Shown piece after piece: positions 1 to 10,895 of a stretch of 64,000 nt of DNA. The notes under the pieces were generated by a model. It was not told the origin of the DNA. It saw only the letters and a list, made by a program, of their open reading frames with translations, and searched no databases. Numbering within the stretch: position 1 is the first letter of the stretch; every line of letters begins with the position of its first letter. This DNA is from Brachynemurus nebulosus (taxonomy: Eukaryota; Arthropoda; Insecta; Neuroptera; Myrmeleontidae). The DNA lies in the NCBI GenBank assembly GCA_035578155.1, contig JAPWDM010000008.1, forward strand, positions 20,670,598-20,734,597. Direction: 5' to 3'. A program made the position numbers and the translations under genes.

Positions 1-60
1 CGTCGCCGAACACACAGTGCATTGTAATACCTTGTTAGACATTCTTACTTGAATTGGACA

Positions 61-134
61 GGTTGGTCTGTCCCATAATAGGTGTTTTGTAGTAGTGTGT
101 GTGAAGACGCACACTACTACAAAACACCAAACCA
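61..134. repeat. short perfect hairpin
   Basis: Bases 81-99 are the exact reverse complement of 110-128 (19 bp), with a 10-base loop. A weaker GGTTGG/CCAAC pairing extends outside the stem. The stem could fold as DNA or RNA. No function is evident, and it may be a MITE core. Confidence 0.75.
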
Positions 135-276
135 ACACCATTGCAAACAGTGTGTACGTACACAAAATAGTGGGGAGATTCTATGTCACCCACTGGCGAC
201 AAGTGGAACAGTTTGATAGACATTCTAGTTTGGTCCCCTGATATAAAAGGAAGATACGAGCCACTTTTGATAGCAA

Positions 277-454
277 TAGGACCGGCGAGAGAAATGACAG
301 GCCCCCGAGCACAACCAAAAATTTTCAAACACATTTTCCCAAAAATACAATTGACGAGCAAAAAGAAATGTCGTCTCACTTTCTCCGGATCCCTAATCGA
401 ATCTGCGGGCCCCCGGGAAATTACCCCACCTGCCCCACTCTCTAGCCAGACCTG
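277..454. mobile_element. hAT-type MITE with perfect 8-bp target duplication
   Basis: The element starts TAGGACCGGC and ends GCCAGACCTG, whose complement is CAGGTCTGGC, so it has short imperfect TIRs of hAT type. It is flanked by an exact 8-bp direct repeat, GATAGCAA, at 269-276 and 455-462. It is GC-richer than its surroundings and 178 bp long, so non-autonomous. The interior (GACGAGCAAAAA and nearby motifs) resembles the MITE at 34502-34693 in opposite orientation. The open frame running through it is not a gene. Confidence 0.88.
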
Positions 455-604
455 GATAGCAATTAGTAGAAATACGTACTTGAAGTATCTTTAACGAATT
501 AATTAGCTTGCTACTGGGCAATAGTTTCCAACTAATCAATTAGAGAGAGTACCAATACACATAGGTGATTGAATGATTTCTGTATCGGCGGCTGTCGAGG
601 CATA

Positions 605-873
605 GAATCGTTGGTGTAATGGTGAACACGCCTGGCTGGTTACCGGGAGATCCTGGGTTCGATTCCCGGCCGATCCAAATAATTTTTCCAATCACTTTGT
701 GATTTTAATTTACATGTGGTTTTTGGTCAAACTATACCAAAGAAATCGAGTGCTTAAAGTTTCAGTTTAGCTGAACGATAAGTGAACATACGAATACTGC
801 GTGTGTTGAAATGCAAACAAAAGTTCATCATACGTAGTAATGTCTCACAAGCACTCGATAATATTTGAAATTG
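605..873 (+). mobile_element. tRNA-derived SINE, copy 1
   Basis: Bases 605-676 fold as a 72-nt tRNA: a 7-bp acceptor stem with two mismatches, D arm GTGT/ACAC, anticodon arm CCTGG/CCGGG with a 7-base loop carrying GGT (threonine type), and T arm CTGGG/CCCGG with loop TTCGATT. The RNA polymerase III B box GGTTCGATTCC is intact. A body of about 190 bp follows, and the same body recurs at 4361-4567, so this is a retroposed SINE and not a working tRNA gene. The body contains TTTCAGTTTAGCTGAACG and ends near GATAATATTTGAAATT. A tRNA scan might still score the head. Confidence 0.82.
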
Positions 874-1813
874 AACTAATCAATATTTTTCCTAATTTTT
901 GAGCACATATTGACAAAATTAGGTGGCTACCATAATATTCGTTTCAACTTTTAATTTTTTTTTTTCAGAAATTCTAACTTCATCACATTTTTGGAAACTA
1001 AAATCTAATGTCATTCGAAGATTGCTTTCTAGCAAATAATATTTAAGAGAAAATTTATATGTTAGGTCATATTAATTGAATTTTCGTAAACAGTAATCCC
1101 GCGTAATTCAAAATTGAACGCTTGTTTATTCGCCAGGACCAGAATTGTTAATTTTAACATTTTTTTTTTTTTTTGTTCAAAATCAGTCTACTTGTTTTAA
1201 TTATTCAGAACACAAGATCTTGTTAGTGGAACCGGAACTTAAAGCAAACATACATAATTTCGTATGCTCGAATGGTCGGACTTCCACTGTAGTTAATTGA
1301 CGCAGAATTCTCGAAAGTTTCATGTCGATAATATACATAATTTGTTCAAAATATACTGATAAAAACGGATAAGCTACAACAGACTTTATGTATAACAATA
1401 TCTAAAGTTTAGTATCTATTATTAACACATTAATTAACATAATAGGTTGTTTTTTTTTCAGTTGCGTGTTTGAGACAAAGATAAAAAATTATTAAGTGGT
1501 TTCTCTCTGTCTTTTTTCAATTCCAATTAAATATGTATTATAATTCATTTAAACTTAATTTGGGGTCAAGGTGATCCGGACAAGAATATATAACTGATTG
1601 AACCAAAATTATTTTTAACAGAATTTAATTAATAATCAAGTCATCTATGAATATACATAGATATTAGATGCTCCGGTAATTCTGTACAAGATTCAAATTA
1701 TGTATTATAGTTCAGGTGTCGTACGATAATTTCAAAACGTTAACACCTTAACGGTCATTGATGCTATCTTACTAACTCACACACCACGTTGTAGGACGTC
1801 GACAATTCCATAT
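874..1813. other. A/T-rich non-coding stretch
   Basis: There is no credible reading frame or TIR here. It holds T runs at about 952-966 and 1161-1174 and an isolated short frame on the minus strand at 1201-1398 with no recognisable protein. Confidence 0.6.
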
Positions 1814-2381
1814 ACAGCGTGAGTATTTCGAGAGTTGCCATTTTGATTACAACCAAACCGTTGATTTAATCGACAAATTGTTCAAATAAGAGTTGTATAG
1901 ATATCGACGGGGACAACCGATTGCTATAGTCAGGAGCTTTATAGCTCTTATGATTTTCGAGCTATATGATGCAAACTTATAATTTTTTTAATGGAAACGT
2001 ATGTAGTTTTTCAAAAATTTGTTTATACTTCAAAGCTATGTACCTCAAATTTTCATTATTGGATGACTTTGGTCCACTTTTGAACTTTACACTGTTATAA
2101 GTTTTTTACACCAAATGATATTAATTTTTATTTCTAGTTACGTTTTATGGGTCTGTATTAGTACTTTTAACTTTGAAATGGAGAAGAGGCTAAATACATT
2201 CTAATAAATATTTTTTTTTTTTTTTTAAATAAGGGTGGCCAAAGTCAGACGACGAAGTTGGATTACTTTGGCCACATGTTGCTTTTTTTGGAAAGACACG
2301 CCAGAGCATGGTTTTGCGCGTATTGCACGTATTTGCACATGATCATGGATTTAATAGCCAAGTATGTTTGAAATATTTTTT

Positions 2382-2419
<38 letters not shown>

Positions 2420-3712
2420 AAAATATGATAAAAATAGTTCTTTTTTATGTTTTATTATGTCAAGCTGCCCTTGAAGTTTTTGAAGGTAAAAATTTCAGGT
2501 TTTTCGTAAATTTTTCTACTTAAACTTTACATGGAATTAACCTTTTTTAGAATTTTGAACTGTTTAGCGAGCGAAGCGAAGCCTCACTTTATTCTCGCGC
2601 CTATTCTCAATCCCATATGATTTAAAATTGGCTAAACTATTTTCAGCTTTATTAGTAAATATTGATTTGATTGTGTCAAAATGATAAGAAAAAATTAATT
2701 CAATAAATTATAACTACTGAGCCACAGCAATGCGTGGCCGGGTCAGCTAGTTATCATATAAAAATGATAACTAAGTATAATAAGGGAAAAATATTTCAGT
2801 TTTAATTCATTGAAAAATACGAAAATAATTTTTCTGAAAAGTCACTGCTAACAGATACATAGGCGTCTAAACATATACATAGGTGTTGTCAATCAAAGGA
2901 AATGAAAAGTTTTTTGTAAAAAAGCTTCTCTTTTTTAATTGTATTTTTAATGAAAAGAAAATATTATCAAATTTCAAATATTTTTACACTATTTGAGTAC
3001 ATTTATTAATAATATTTTTGTTTCCAGTTAACCTCACTTTGCTATTATTAAGAAACGCCAATGTCACTTTGTTGTGTACATGTTTTACATGTACTTATTT
3101 TACTGCCAACTGCTGTTCTGCAAATAAAACTAATATATTTTTCAGTAAATTAATGAATAACTTCAAATTCTTTTTAAATTAAGTTACTTTAAATAGTAAT
3201 CTTTTAAAATAATTTGATTTTATTACGCAAAAATGTTAAAAACTTGAAATACAGCCCGACATTTATACACCAAAATCGGAATTACTAGCATTTGTATGAC
3301 ATAGAATAATAGTGAAAAAGATTCTTTTCTTGGATGTATATAATAGAAATGTTAACCGACCAAAATACTGTCGGTTGAAGTAGCCTCAAATGCATATGCG
3401 TATTTTTACCGCTTAATTGATAAATCAAAGAATAATTCACAAAATAAACTTTGGAAAAAAAATTGTTTTTTCTTCATTTATGTTTTTACTTGATGCATTA
3501 TTAGATTAGTTTTATCGAAAAATTAAGATATAACCTCGTTTAAAAATCTATAAATTTGTATCATAACTCAAAAGCCATAAGAGCTATAAAACTCCTGAGT
3601 ATAGCAGTCGGTTGCCTCCGTCCATATCTACAACTCTTATTTGAACAATTTTGCGATTAAATCAACGATTTGGCTGTAATGAAAATGGCAACTCTTGAAA
3701 GACTCACGCTGT
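1814..3712. mobile_element. 1.9-kb TIR element, family shared with 54350-54985
   Basis: The first ~180 bp (ACAGCGTGAGT, then GAGAGTTGCCATTTT, then ACCGTTGATTTAATCG) reappears inverted at 3540-3712 with moderate divergence. The same arms, again inverted, bound 54350-54985. A TIR this long with no transposase open frame fits a large MITE or foldback element. No clear target duplication is seen. A Helitron 3-prime end lies inside it at 2747-2750. The superfamily cannot be told from sequence alone. Confidence 0.65.
2560..2750 (+). mobile_element. Helitron-like 3-prime end
   Basis: The sequence ends in CTAG followed by T (2747-2751). A GCCAC/GTGGC hairpin at 2721-2738 sits about 9 bp upstream, the usual Helitron 3-prime layout. 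The left boundary is not found; the start given is where GC-richer sequence (GCGAGCGAAGCG) begins. It lies inside the TIR element at 1814-3712, so it is either a later insertion or carried cargo. Confidence 0.55.
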
Positions 3713-4276
3713 GCAGTGTGTTAGCTATTGAAATAGTGTACCACCTGGGCGTTTTGTCATCATAGATTATGATCGTCATAGTGTTAAACTTTGGTGTTGT
3801 TGTTTAGAATACCTACGTATTTATCCATGCTTGTTTACTGATACATTTTTGATGAGTTAATTAAATATTTGAAATATTTTTGGCTTACCTTTGCATTAAT
3901 TGTTTTATTTTTGTCCGAGTAGAAAATAGAATTTGTATGAATACAATTAAATGTTTGTTGTCCAACACATTATTAGGCAGTGTTGACACGAACATTTCGT
4001 ACAATTAGTTTGGTAATTGTGTAAATTATAAACAAACAGTGTGTTATTTCAGTTTTATGAAACAATCAGTTTTTTTCTATTGTTCAAACGGAAATCTGTA
4101 GCGTATAAAAATGAGCTACAGATCCAAAAATTGAAATTAAGTACAAAATTTTAAGAATCATTTACTTAGAGTGGTTCTATTGGGATATGTGAATATATAA
4201 AGTTGTGAATTAATATTACTAAAATTGGTATTAGAGTGATGTTGGTTGTTGTTGTTTTTTTTTTTCATACAGTAGT

Positions 4277-4360
4277 AAATTAAAAATCACAAAGTGATTG
4301 AAAAAATTATCCGGATTGGCCAGCAATCGAACCCAGGATCTCCTGGTAACTAGCCAGGCG
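4277..4360 (-). mobile_element. SINE fragment, inverted
   Basis: Read on the minus strand this begins CGCCTGGCTAGTTACC and carries the B-box half of the tRNA head and the first part of the SINE body (AATCACTTTGTGATT). It matches the SINE at 605-873. It abuts the plus-strand copy that starts at 4361, making a head-to-head inverted pair. Confidence 0.75.
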
Positions 4361-4567
4361 TTCCGGAGATCCTGGGTTCGATTCCCGGCCGATCCGGATA
4401 ATTTTTTCAGTCACTTTGTCATGTTAACTAAGGCAGTCGAGTGGTTAAAGTTTCAGTTTAACTGAACGATAAGTGAACATATCAATACTGCGTGTGTTGA
4501 AATGCAAACAAAAGTTTGTCATACGTAGTAATCTCTCACAAGCACTCGATAATATTTGAAATTAAAA
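4361..4567 (+). mobile_element. SINE copy 2, 5-prime truncated
   Basis: It carries the B-box half of the tRNA head (GGTTCGATTCC, CCGATCC) and then the full body, matching 650-873 closely except for a deletion of ~30 bp near 4420. It ends at the same GATAATATTTGAAATT sequence. The A-box half is missing because the inverted fragment abuts here. Confidence 0.78.
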
Positions 4568-5060
4568 TCATACTGTAGTGGCAATTTTAGCGGATAGGCC
4601 CGGGCCTACCCAAAAATTTTGAAAATTCGGACAAATATATGTAATTCAGAGAAATATGTAATTTAAACCGTTTAATTCAGACAAATATCGACACTTTTTT
4701 AAGCATCAGAGAAATGTTTAAAAGCAATTCTTTATCTCTGAATAGGTTTTTTCTAGCTCGGAATCATTTTCGCCATTATCTGAAATAGTATTAGATCGTG
4801 TAATATGAAATGTCGTGTTCCGACCATTTGGCCGAGGAATAACCACTAAATCATATCATAGACAAATGAGACAAATAGCTGAGGCCCTATTTTTTGAAAG
4901 GTCTGGTCAAAATGTCTATTTTGAATATTTGAATAAAAATTTGAGATTTGTTTTAATTTTTCCACATTCTTTAGTTTTGTTTTATTTATTGTTTTATATT
5001 TTTTGTGTGTTCTGTATCTTGTGGGGGCGGGAGGAGGTTCGGTAAGAAGAAAATATTTAA

Positions 5061-5778
5061 GGTATGTTCCAACAAACACTAGAATTTCCAATTCGAGTGG
5101 ATCTAGTATTTTAAATTCGATAATGTCATTTGAAGGTCAAATCAAATTCAGTTCAGAACTTCAGTTCGATATTTAATATGTAGGAACGTTTATATTAATT
5201 CTTAAGGATTTCAAAAGATGTCTCTATTAGAGAATTAAAAACTATGAAGAATATTTACAAAAAATATATCCACTAAAATATTCTTATATACTTATTTTAA
5301 AATACGTTAATTTAATTTTTAAATAAAAAGTACAAACTATTTTTTTTTTTTTTACTTTACTCCGTATTTTACTTTATTACTTACTAAAATAATATAAATA
5401 TTTATAAAATAAATAATTAAAATATACCTGTTTTCTAATTAAAAAAAATATATATATATACCTATTATAGCAATTAAATAAAGTCAAAGATTTGAGATTT
5501 GTCTTTTGACAGAACAATTAAAACTTAAAATTTTCTGTTTATTATTTAAATTTTTAAATTATAAGGTTAAAAATTAAATTCTCGTTAATGCGCATGTCTA
5601 GGATTTGAAATACTTGCTCTGAAGCAAGAATTTTAAAAATCAGTTCGGGTGAGTTCAAAATTAGATTTAAACACTTGTTGGAACACAGAATTTCAAACTG
5701 CCTAGTTGAAACAGTAGAGTCAACTATGCGCATGCTCATTAAAACTAGAATTAATTCGAGTGTTTGTTGAAACATACC
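5061..5778. mobile_element. TIR element nested in the hAT shell
   Basis: The left end GGTATGTTCCAACAAACACT matches the complement of the right end with one or two changes. The flanks read TTTAA on both sides (5056-5060 and 5779-5783), a possible 5-bp duplication, though the end position is ambiguous. The interior is A/T-rich and non-coding. Confidence 0.65.
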
Positions 5779-5784
5779 TTTAAA

Positions 5785-6423
5785 GTCCCAAAGTGGGCTA
5801 ATCCGTCCTCGGTTATATATATATTATTAAGCTCTCTAACCGGTATGTGTTTACCTGAAATGGCTCATAAAGCTGCTACTAAATATATGCATAAGTCAGA
5901 AGACTTTGTATGGATGTGGGTGTTGCGATATAGTGGTCAGAGAAACATCAAGGATTTTCCCGAGAAAGAAAAGACGCGAGGGCCTTCTGAAAAAGTAGAT
6001 AAAACCATTTTCAAGTTATTTCAACGAAAGCCTTTTTTGACACTGCGGCAAGTATAAAAGTTATTGGCTAAAAAAGAAGTTAATATTACTATAATGACTT
6101 TGAATAGGCAATTAAACGAAGCAAATATTTCTTAGCGTAGTACGACGCTGAAATCTTTTCTCAAATCGGAGCATGTCAAAAAGTGACGCTTGTGGGCTAT
6201 GGAAAATTTGAATCGTGATTGGGCTAATGTAATTTTTACTGACGAAATGTGTTTTCACACATGGATTTCTGCCAAATATACTTGGTCCTTTGTTAAAACA
6301 GGTGTGCCGTCATATTCGAGCTCTCTGGCAGTCGTTACCGCAACAAATACAAAAAATCTTATAAAAAGTATGCCAAAACGATGCCCACGAATTCTAGACA
6401 ATAATGGAGTCTGGACAACTTAG
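5785..6423 (+). pseudogene. Tc1-like transposase relic (DDE)
   Basis: One frame, broken by TAA (6055), TAG (6133) and TGA (6184), encodes Tc1-like pieces in the expected order. First is an N-terminal HTH-type segment (KTRGPSEKVDK, then FQRKPFLTLRQV). Next is NITIMTLNRQLNEANI. Last is the catalytic-core start NRDWANVIFTDEMCFHTW, where the D of FTDE fits the second catalytic aspartate of Tc1/mariner enzymes. The C-terminal third is missing or unrecognisable after 6423. The stops show it is dead. The superfamily is fairly certain; the subfamily is not. Confidence 0.78.
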
Positions 6424-6606
6424 GTACTAAGTAAATGTGTAATAGTACTTTTAGTGTACTTTAAATCGATTTATTCATTTTTGAGAAATAATTTTGCTTT
6501 TAAATATGCAGACGACGCTCTTGTTTGACAGACTGTACATGTTTACAATACAGAAAAATTCGGGCCTACCGAAAATAGAAGTCCTAAAATCGTCCCTGCC
6601 ATAATG

Positions 6607-7370
6607 GCATACAAAAATGATATGAATTAGATCTGTTGGTGAAATTTGGATAATTTGAGTACTAAATTTTCATTTATCTGTAAAAATGATCAGGTTTATT
6701 CAAAGAATATGACCTTTTCCTGATGTCATTTTTCTCTTGGGCTGTACCTCCATTTTCAAGTGGTAAATTAGAATAGAATATCGACCAAAAGTCGCTTTAC
6801 AATAAATATTTTTGTATTTGCCAGTCAGCCATATTTCAGTATTGATCAATCTCCGATAAAGGATCATCCATTACGCATCCAATTTTTCAGAGGTACAGTT
6901 ATTTGTGTCACTTTGTCAATATTTAGTTCTCTATGTTCTCTCGTATGTTTACTTTTCAAATAGAAATATATTATTTGTACGAGCTATCGTGATACTAAAA
7001 TGTTTTGATACCATTTTTATATGTATTTTTCTAATTTTATATGCAAATTAGATGAACATTATTCACTATAAATGTATTTGTTTTACTCTTCGAAAATGCA
7101 ATTTTTTTCCCGCTACATTACCATTTAGAGTATAATTTAAATGATTATTTAACCGTTAACAGTATGATGAAGACTCTAAGGTGAGACTGTAGCCGGTAAT
7201 CGAATCCGCAGAGTCCAATTGTACAGAGTCAATTTCAAACAGAGTTCGGTGAAACCAATGTTTTAGGCATAAGAAAAGCTATTTTTTTCAAGAGTATTCC
7301 CTCTATCTATATAGTGGCAAGTGCTATTTAATATTAATAGATTTGAGCGTTACTTTATGGTATTCCATAT
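6607..7370. other. non-coding stretch
   Basis: No reading frame or clear TIR is seen. A segment at about 7165-7220 has a B-box-like GGTAATCGAATCC between GACTCT and AGAGTC, perhaps a worn tRNA-like relic, but I cannot fold it convincingly. Confidence 0.45.
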
Positions 7371-7481
7371 TTGTAAATAATAAACAAATATTTTACTTCG
7401 CAAAAATACCACTTTTATTTTAAAACTGTGACAATATAAGTGGTATTTTTGCGAAGTAAAATATTTGTTTATTATTTACAA
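7371..7481. repeat. perfect 44-bp snapback
   Basis: Bases 7371-7414 are the exact reverse complement of 7438-7481, with a 23-base spacer. A 15-bp direct repeat, CAAGTGCTATTTAAT, occurs at 7318-7332 and at 7479-7493, overlapping the right arm by three bases. Perfect arms imply a recent event such as fold-back synthesis or template switching. Confidence 0.9.
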
Positions 7482-8554
7482 GTGCTATTTAATTTATTAT
7501 CCCTGAAAGAACGTACTGTTTTTTCCGGTAGGGATGACACAAGTACAGTTTTACGAAACTATAAGCGCTGGATTATACTAAAAAATTGAAAATAACCTTC
7601 GACAGAATACTCAGTTTTCAAAAAAACGACAAAAGTACCAAACTTTTTAATATGTTCTTCAGTCAGGCATATCAGATCCCCGAAGTCCGTAAAATGGTTT
7701 TCGAGAAAAATACAAATACATGTGGATTTTTGATCCTCTGTTACTTTTATGGGAAAATGGCTTGTTTGTCTGCTTTTCTTAATCGAAATGTTGAAGTATT
7801 TGAATGGGGTATTTGACAAATTTTTAAAAACCATCTTAGTGTGTTTATTACTTCTTACTAAACTCGTAATACACATTTTTAAATTATTTTGTACTATATT
7901 TTTAATAAAAATCACCGATAAAATTTTAGTTTTTGAAAAGATCGCCAAAACGATGCTTTCTGTGACGTCAAATCGTATGACGTCATTGGCTCTAAAACAT
8001 TGAGTAGTAGTAGGTCTAGTAATGAAAATTAATAATGAACTTTCATAGTTACCAAAAAAGTAAACAGTTTTTTTCCTAACTACAATATAATACCTACATA
8101 TTCGAACGAGCTTGTGACGTAAGCTGCTTTTGCTTGATGTTTTTAATTACGTCATTTTTAAGGTAAATTTTGTAATTTTATTTAATTAAAATTTTTATAT
8201 TTTTGAACGAAATAACTTGTAAAAAAGCAATATTCAGTATCATTATGACTCGAGCAATTATTTAAAAATCAAAATAGATATTTTTTCAGCTACTGTCAAA
8301 TACTCCATTATTCGCCTACATAATATGTTGATAAATCCTGTAGACTGAAATATTCCTTTAATGATAAGTTCTAGAAAAATCGCTAGGTTCTACAGGATGT
8401 TGTGAGGCTGCAACTGCGATATTATTCTGTTATCATCGACTTAATTGCTTCAGTTACAGTAAATTGTTTGAGATGAGTTTCTAATTCTAATGATAATGTG
8501 GTTTAACGTCCGTTCTTCAGACTTCTCGTCTATAATAGACGCCACCCACATCAT
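7482..8554. other. non-coding stretch with paired CRE-like sites
   Basis: Overlapping frames on both strands around 7559-8003 show no family features. Two perfect TGACGTCA palindromes (CREB/ATF consensus) lie at 7963-7970 and 7978-7985. Regulatory use is unproven. The rest is A/T-rich. Confidence 0.4.
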
Positions 8555-8823
8555 TATTTGTATACTTTATTTACAACTTTTTGCATTTTACAGTTATTAA
8601 TACATTTTATGATGCGAGTGAATGACAAGGAAAGTAGTAGAGGACTAGGATTAGGAAAGTGTGCATTTGCAGCCGTCTTCTTCAAGGAACTCTGCCGATA
8701 TTCATCTGGAATTCTGGAAGGGAAACTGCAGAAAATTTTCACGAGCATAGCCGGCCGCGGGATTTGAGCCCTCGACCGACCAGTAGGCAAGTGCCAATTC
8801 TTAAGCACGGTCGGCCACTCCTC
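8555..8823 (-). mobile_element. second tRNA-derived SINE family
   Basis: Read on the minus strand from 8823, GAGTGGCCGACCGTGC resembles an A box of serine/leucine type. The B-box-like GGCTCAAATCCCGCGG follows about 50 bases later, at 8755-8770. A ~200-bp body then runs to an AATAAAGT tail near 8555. Only one copy is present in the window, so the body cannot be checked by comparison here. The tRNA resemblance is fair, not strong. Confidence 0.55.
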
Positions 8824-8961
8824 TGATTTTCTAATGACGCTACTCCCTCCTAATACCTCAACATTTCTATTTTGATAAATTTCAGTTTAATTTACCCAAA
8901 AAGAAAAAATTTCATCAAAATTGCTCTGAACGCTTAAGAAAGCAGATATAAATTAAAATAT

Positions 8962-9284
8962 CCCTGTCGCAGCATCCTGCATAACATAGCGAATTTCCGT
9001 TTATAAAAATTAGTTTTTCTCGGAAACTAGTTGACATAGGTTTAAAGACCTTTTTTATGTAATTTTTTCTCCTCCTTTAAATGGTGTAAAAAAATTTCGC
9101 AAAAATTTTTGAATAAGTGGAAATTTTGGCAAAAAACTAATTTTTTGCAAGAACAAAAACCATGTTCCTGACATCCGACGTATCTGGCTAACGAACTTGT
9201 CCAACGGTTTGGGACTTCCAACATTTTCACCAAATTTCGTAAACCTAAGACATTTCGTTCGAGAGTTATCGTGCGGACGCATGT

Positions 9285-9368
<84 letters not shown>

Positions 9369-9490
9369 AGTGAATATTATTTTCGGTTTCTAGGGACCTC
9401 AAAACAAATTTCTGCCATAGTTCCGGGCTCAATTCCCCCCATGACAGTGGCTGTAATAGCTGAATTTCATTCTGGAAATTCGCTAAATAT
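8962..9490 (+). mobile_element. MITE family S with (TA)n core, reference copy
   Basis: It runs from CCTGTCGCAGCATCCTGCAT through ATAGCGAATTTCC to GGAAATTCGCTAAA, so AGCGAATTTCC is inverted near the two ends. The middle holds CGAGAGTTATCGTGC, a pure (TA)n tract at about 9288-9362, and CTAGGGACCTCAAAACAAAT. The whole or parts recur at 12885-13055, 16028-16487, 32600-32830, 44326-47793, 50790-50830, 54309-54345 and 55110-55305. It is non-coding. The superfamily is unknown. Confidence 0.72.
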
Positions 9491-9887
9491 TAATCCACTG
9501 TCAAAACTGATCCTCCATCGACGTTGAAACGCATTCAGCACTTGAAAAAAAATTAATTAAAAATTTATTTTTTTTTAATCCCAGCCGACAAAAACAGAAA
9601 ATAATCCTCACCCTATTGTATACATTATCTTTCTTTTTTTTTGTTACGAAACGCATTTTAATAATAGCTTAAAATGGTTTATTTGCTGTGGGCCATTGAT
9701 TTAAATAATGGAACGACGGCCTAACAACTCTGAAGCGACGTGGCGTGGCTCAGTGCGGTATAATATTTTCGTTTACTGTAAATAAAATCACATGGCAACT
9801 TTTTTCAATCCATCTTTGTATCCATGACATTATGCTGTGTGCATTACCTTTTGAAGTAGGTTTTGTAGTCATATAAATGGCACCGGA
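9491..9887. other. apparently unique sequence upstream of a gene candidate
   Basis: No repeat of this stretch is seen in the window, and it is less A/T-rich than most. It may contain upstream sequence of the 9888 frame. No TATA box or initiator can be assigned confidently. Confidence 0.35.
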
Positions 9888-10284
9888 ATGAGTACTCTAA
9901 AAAACATTTTAGAGAAATTGACATCGTCATCGTCATCGTCAGCAGCAACGTCGCCGTCGTCGAGTAAAGTATTCACATCACCAGGATTCAGTATTTGCCT
10001 CCGATTACCATTCCATTAGTAGCGCACACTTGAATTGTTGAAAGATTATATTATTTGCCCCCGGGGCGGTTAAGTATATGTGTATAATGTGGATATATTA
10101 TGTAGAAGAGGATCGGTTACATTTAGAAACAAATGTACCAAAGTATAAGATACAGGATGACCCGAATTTTTATTGTAACTGGTGCAGATGCAAGAGCATG
10201 GCCACGATCCTAGTGATATTGGTATTGATCTTGCTGGCACTGTCGAAAAATTTGAGTCCCCAAGTTTACCCGTGTTTTATCTGA
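9888..10284 (+). CDS. candidate two-exon gene for a small membrane protein
   Basis: This is unrecognised and low confidence. Exon 1 (9888-9963) starts at ATG and encodes MSTLKNILEKLT followed by a Ser/Ala/Thr-rich run. It ends at CGA|GTAAAGT. Exon 2 (10106-10284) begins after TTATGTAG and keeps the frame (phase 1). It encodes an acidic/Cys-containing stretch (DDPNFYCNWCRCK), then a hydrophobic segment (ATILVILVLILLALS) long enough to span a membrane, and stops 13 residues later. Joined length would be about 84 residues. AATAAA lies 7 bases after the stop (10291). Against it, the acceptor has a weak pyrimidine tract and each exon is open for only a short distance. Unspliced, exon 1 would read on to a stop at 10017. 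Confidence 0.28.
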
Positions 10285-10296
10285 AAATGAAATAAA

Positions 10297-10893
10297 GAAG
10301 CAAAAAAGAAAAAACGATACGAATTTACTTTGACTTCGGACTCCGTATCAGTCATTTAGGTCCTCTCAGTCTGGTTCAAGGCCCACCTCAATTGGTGTGG
10401 GCCCAGGGTAAACCGCTCCTGCCACCATCGCCCCGTTAGTCTGCCTCTGTTTATAGGCCATAGTGGAAATTTTTCAAAAATTTTAAACTTTAGTAACAGT
10501 CTATAGTAAATCTCTAGGTTTCTTATACTTTAGGAAGAGTTTTAGTTTTTCCTTGGTCTGGCTTACTTAAGTCTTCGAAAAATTCATAAAAATATAACAA
10601 TTTAAAATGATGACATCTTCAGTTGTTTTCAGTTGTTTTTTAGTGTACCTACTTTCTTTTAAGAAAAAGGGGAAAATTACACAATAAGCGCGTAAAAGTA
10701 CGTAATAAAAATCTTTTAAAACCCCACCTTCCGAATATGTCTGGTAAGTGGGGTTACAGTTACGAATATCCATAATATCCCTAGTTGAGTGCTTACTTTT
10801 TTCATTTCATACCAAATCCCAAATCTCCAATTATGAAGTAACATAGCAAAAATAGTGAATGCCTGAAACCTCAATTAAAATAGTGTAGGTAAG
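10297..10893. other. non-coding stretch with a GC-rich island
   Basis: Bases 10361-10460 are markedly GC-richer (GGCCCACCTCAATTGGTG, GTGGGCCCAGGGTAAACC) and on the minus strand begin CAGAGGCAGACTAACGGGG. That looks like a hAT-type terminus, but no partner end was found. The remainder is A/T-rich without a supported gene. Confidence 0.4.
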
Positions 10894-10895
10894 TA

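Larger units (their letters stand above)
4576..6598. mobile_element. Old hAT-type element (composite) with decayed ends
   Basis: The left end TAGTGGCAATTTTAG and the complement of the right end, CAGGGACGATTTTAG, form an imperfect TIR. GGGCCTACC lies just inside both ends. The flanks TCATACTG (4568-4575) and CCATAATG (6599-6606) match at 6 of 8 positions, as expected of an old hAT duplication. The interior is not hAT coding sequence: it holds a TIR element (5061-5778) and a Tc1 transposase relic. A right-end fragment of the same family lies at 56488-56530. Confidence 0.55.

Noticed and set aside
183..494. 103-codon plus-strand reading frame
   Set aside because: Most of it lies inside the hAT MITE at 277-454 and shows no protein features.
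605..676. Functional tRNA-Thr (anticodon GGT)
   Set aside because: The acceptor stem has two mismatches and the same downstream body recurs at 4361-4567, so this is the head of a SINE.
7165..7220. tRNA-like relic around GGTAATCGAATCC
   Set aside because: The stems outside the short GACTCT/AGAGTC pairing do not form a cloverleaf.
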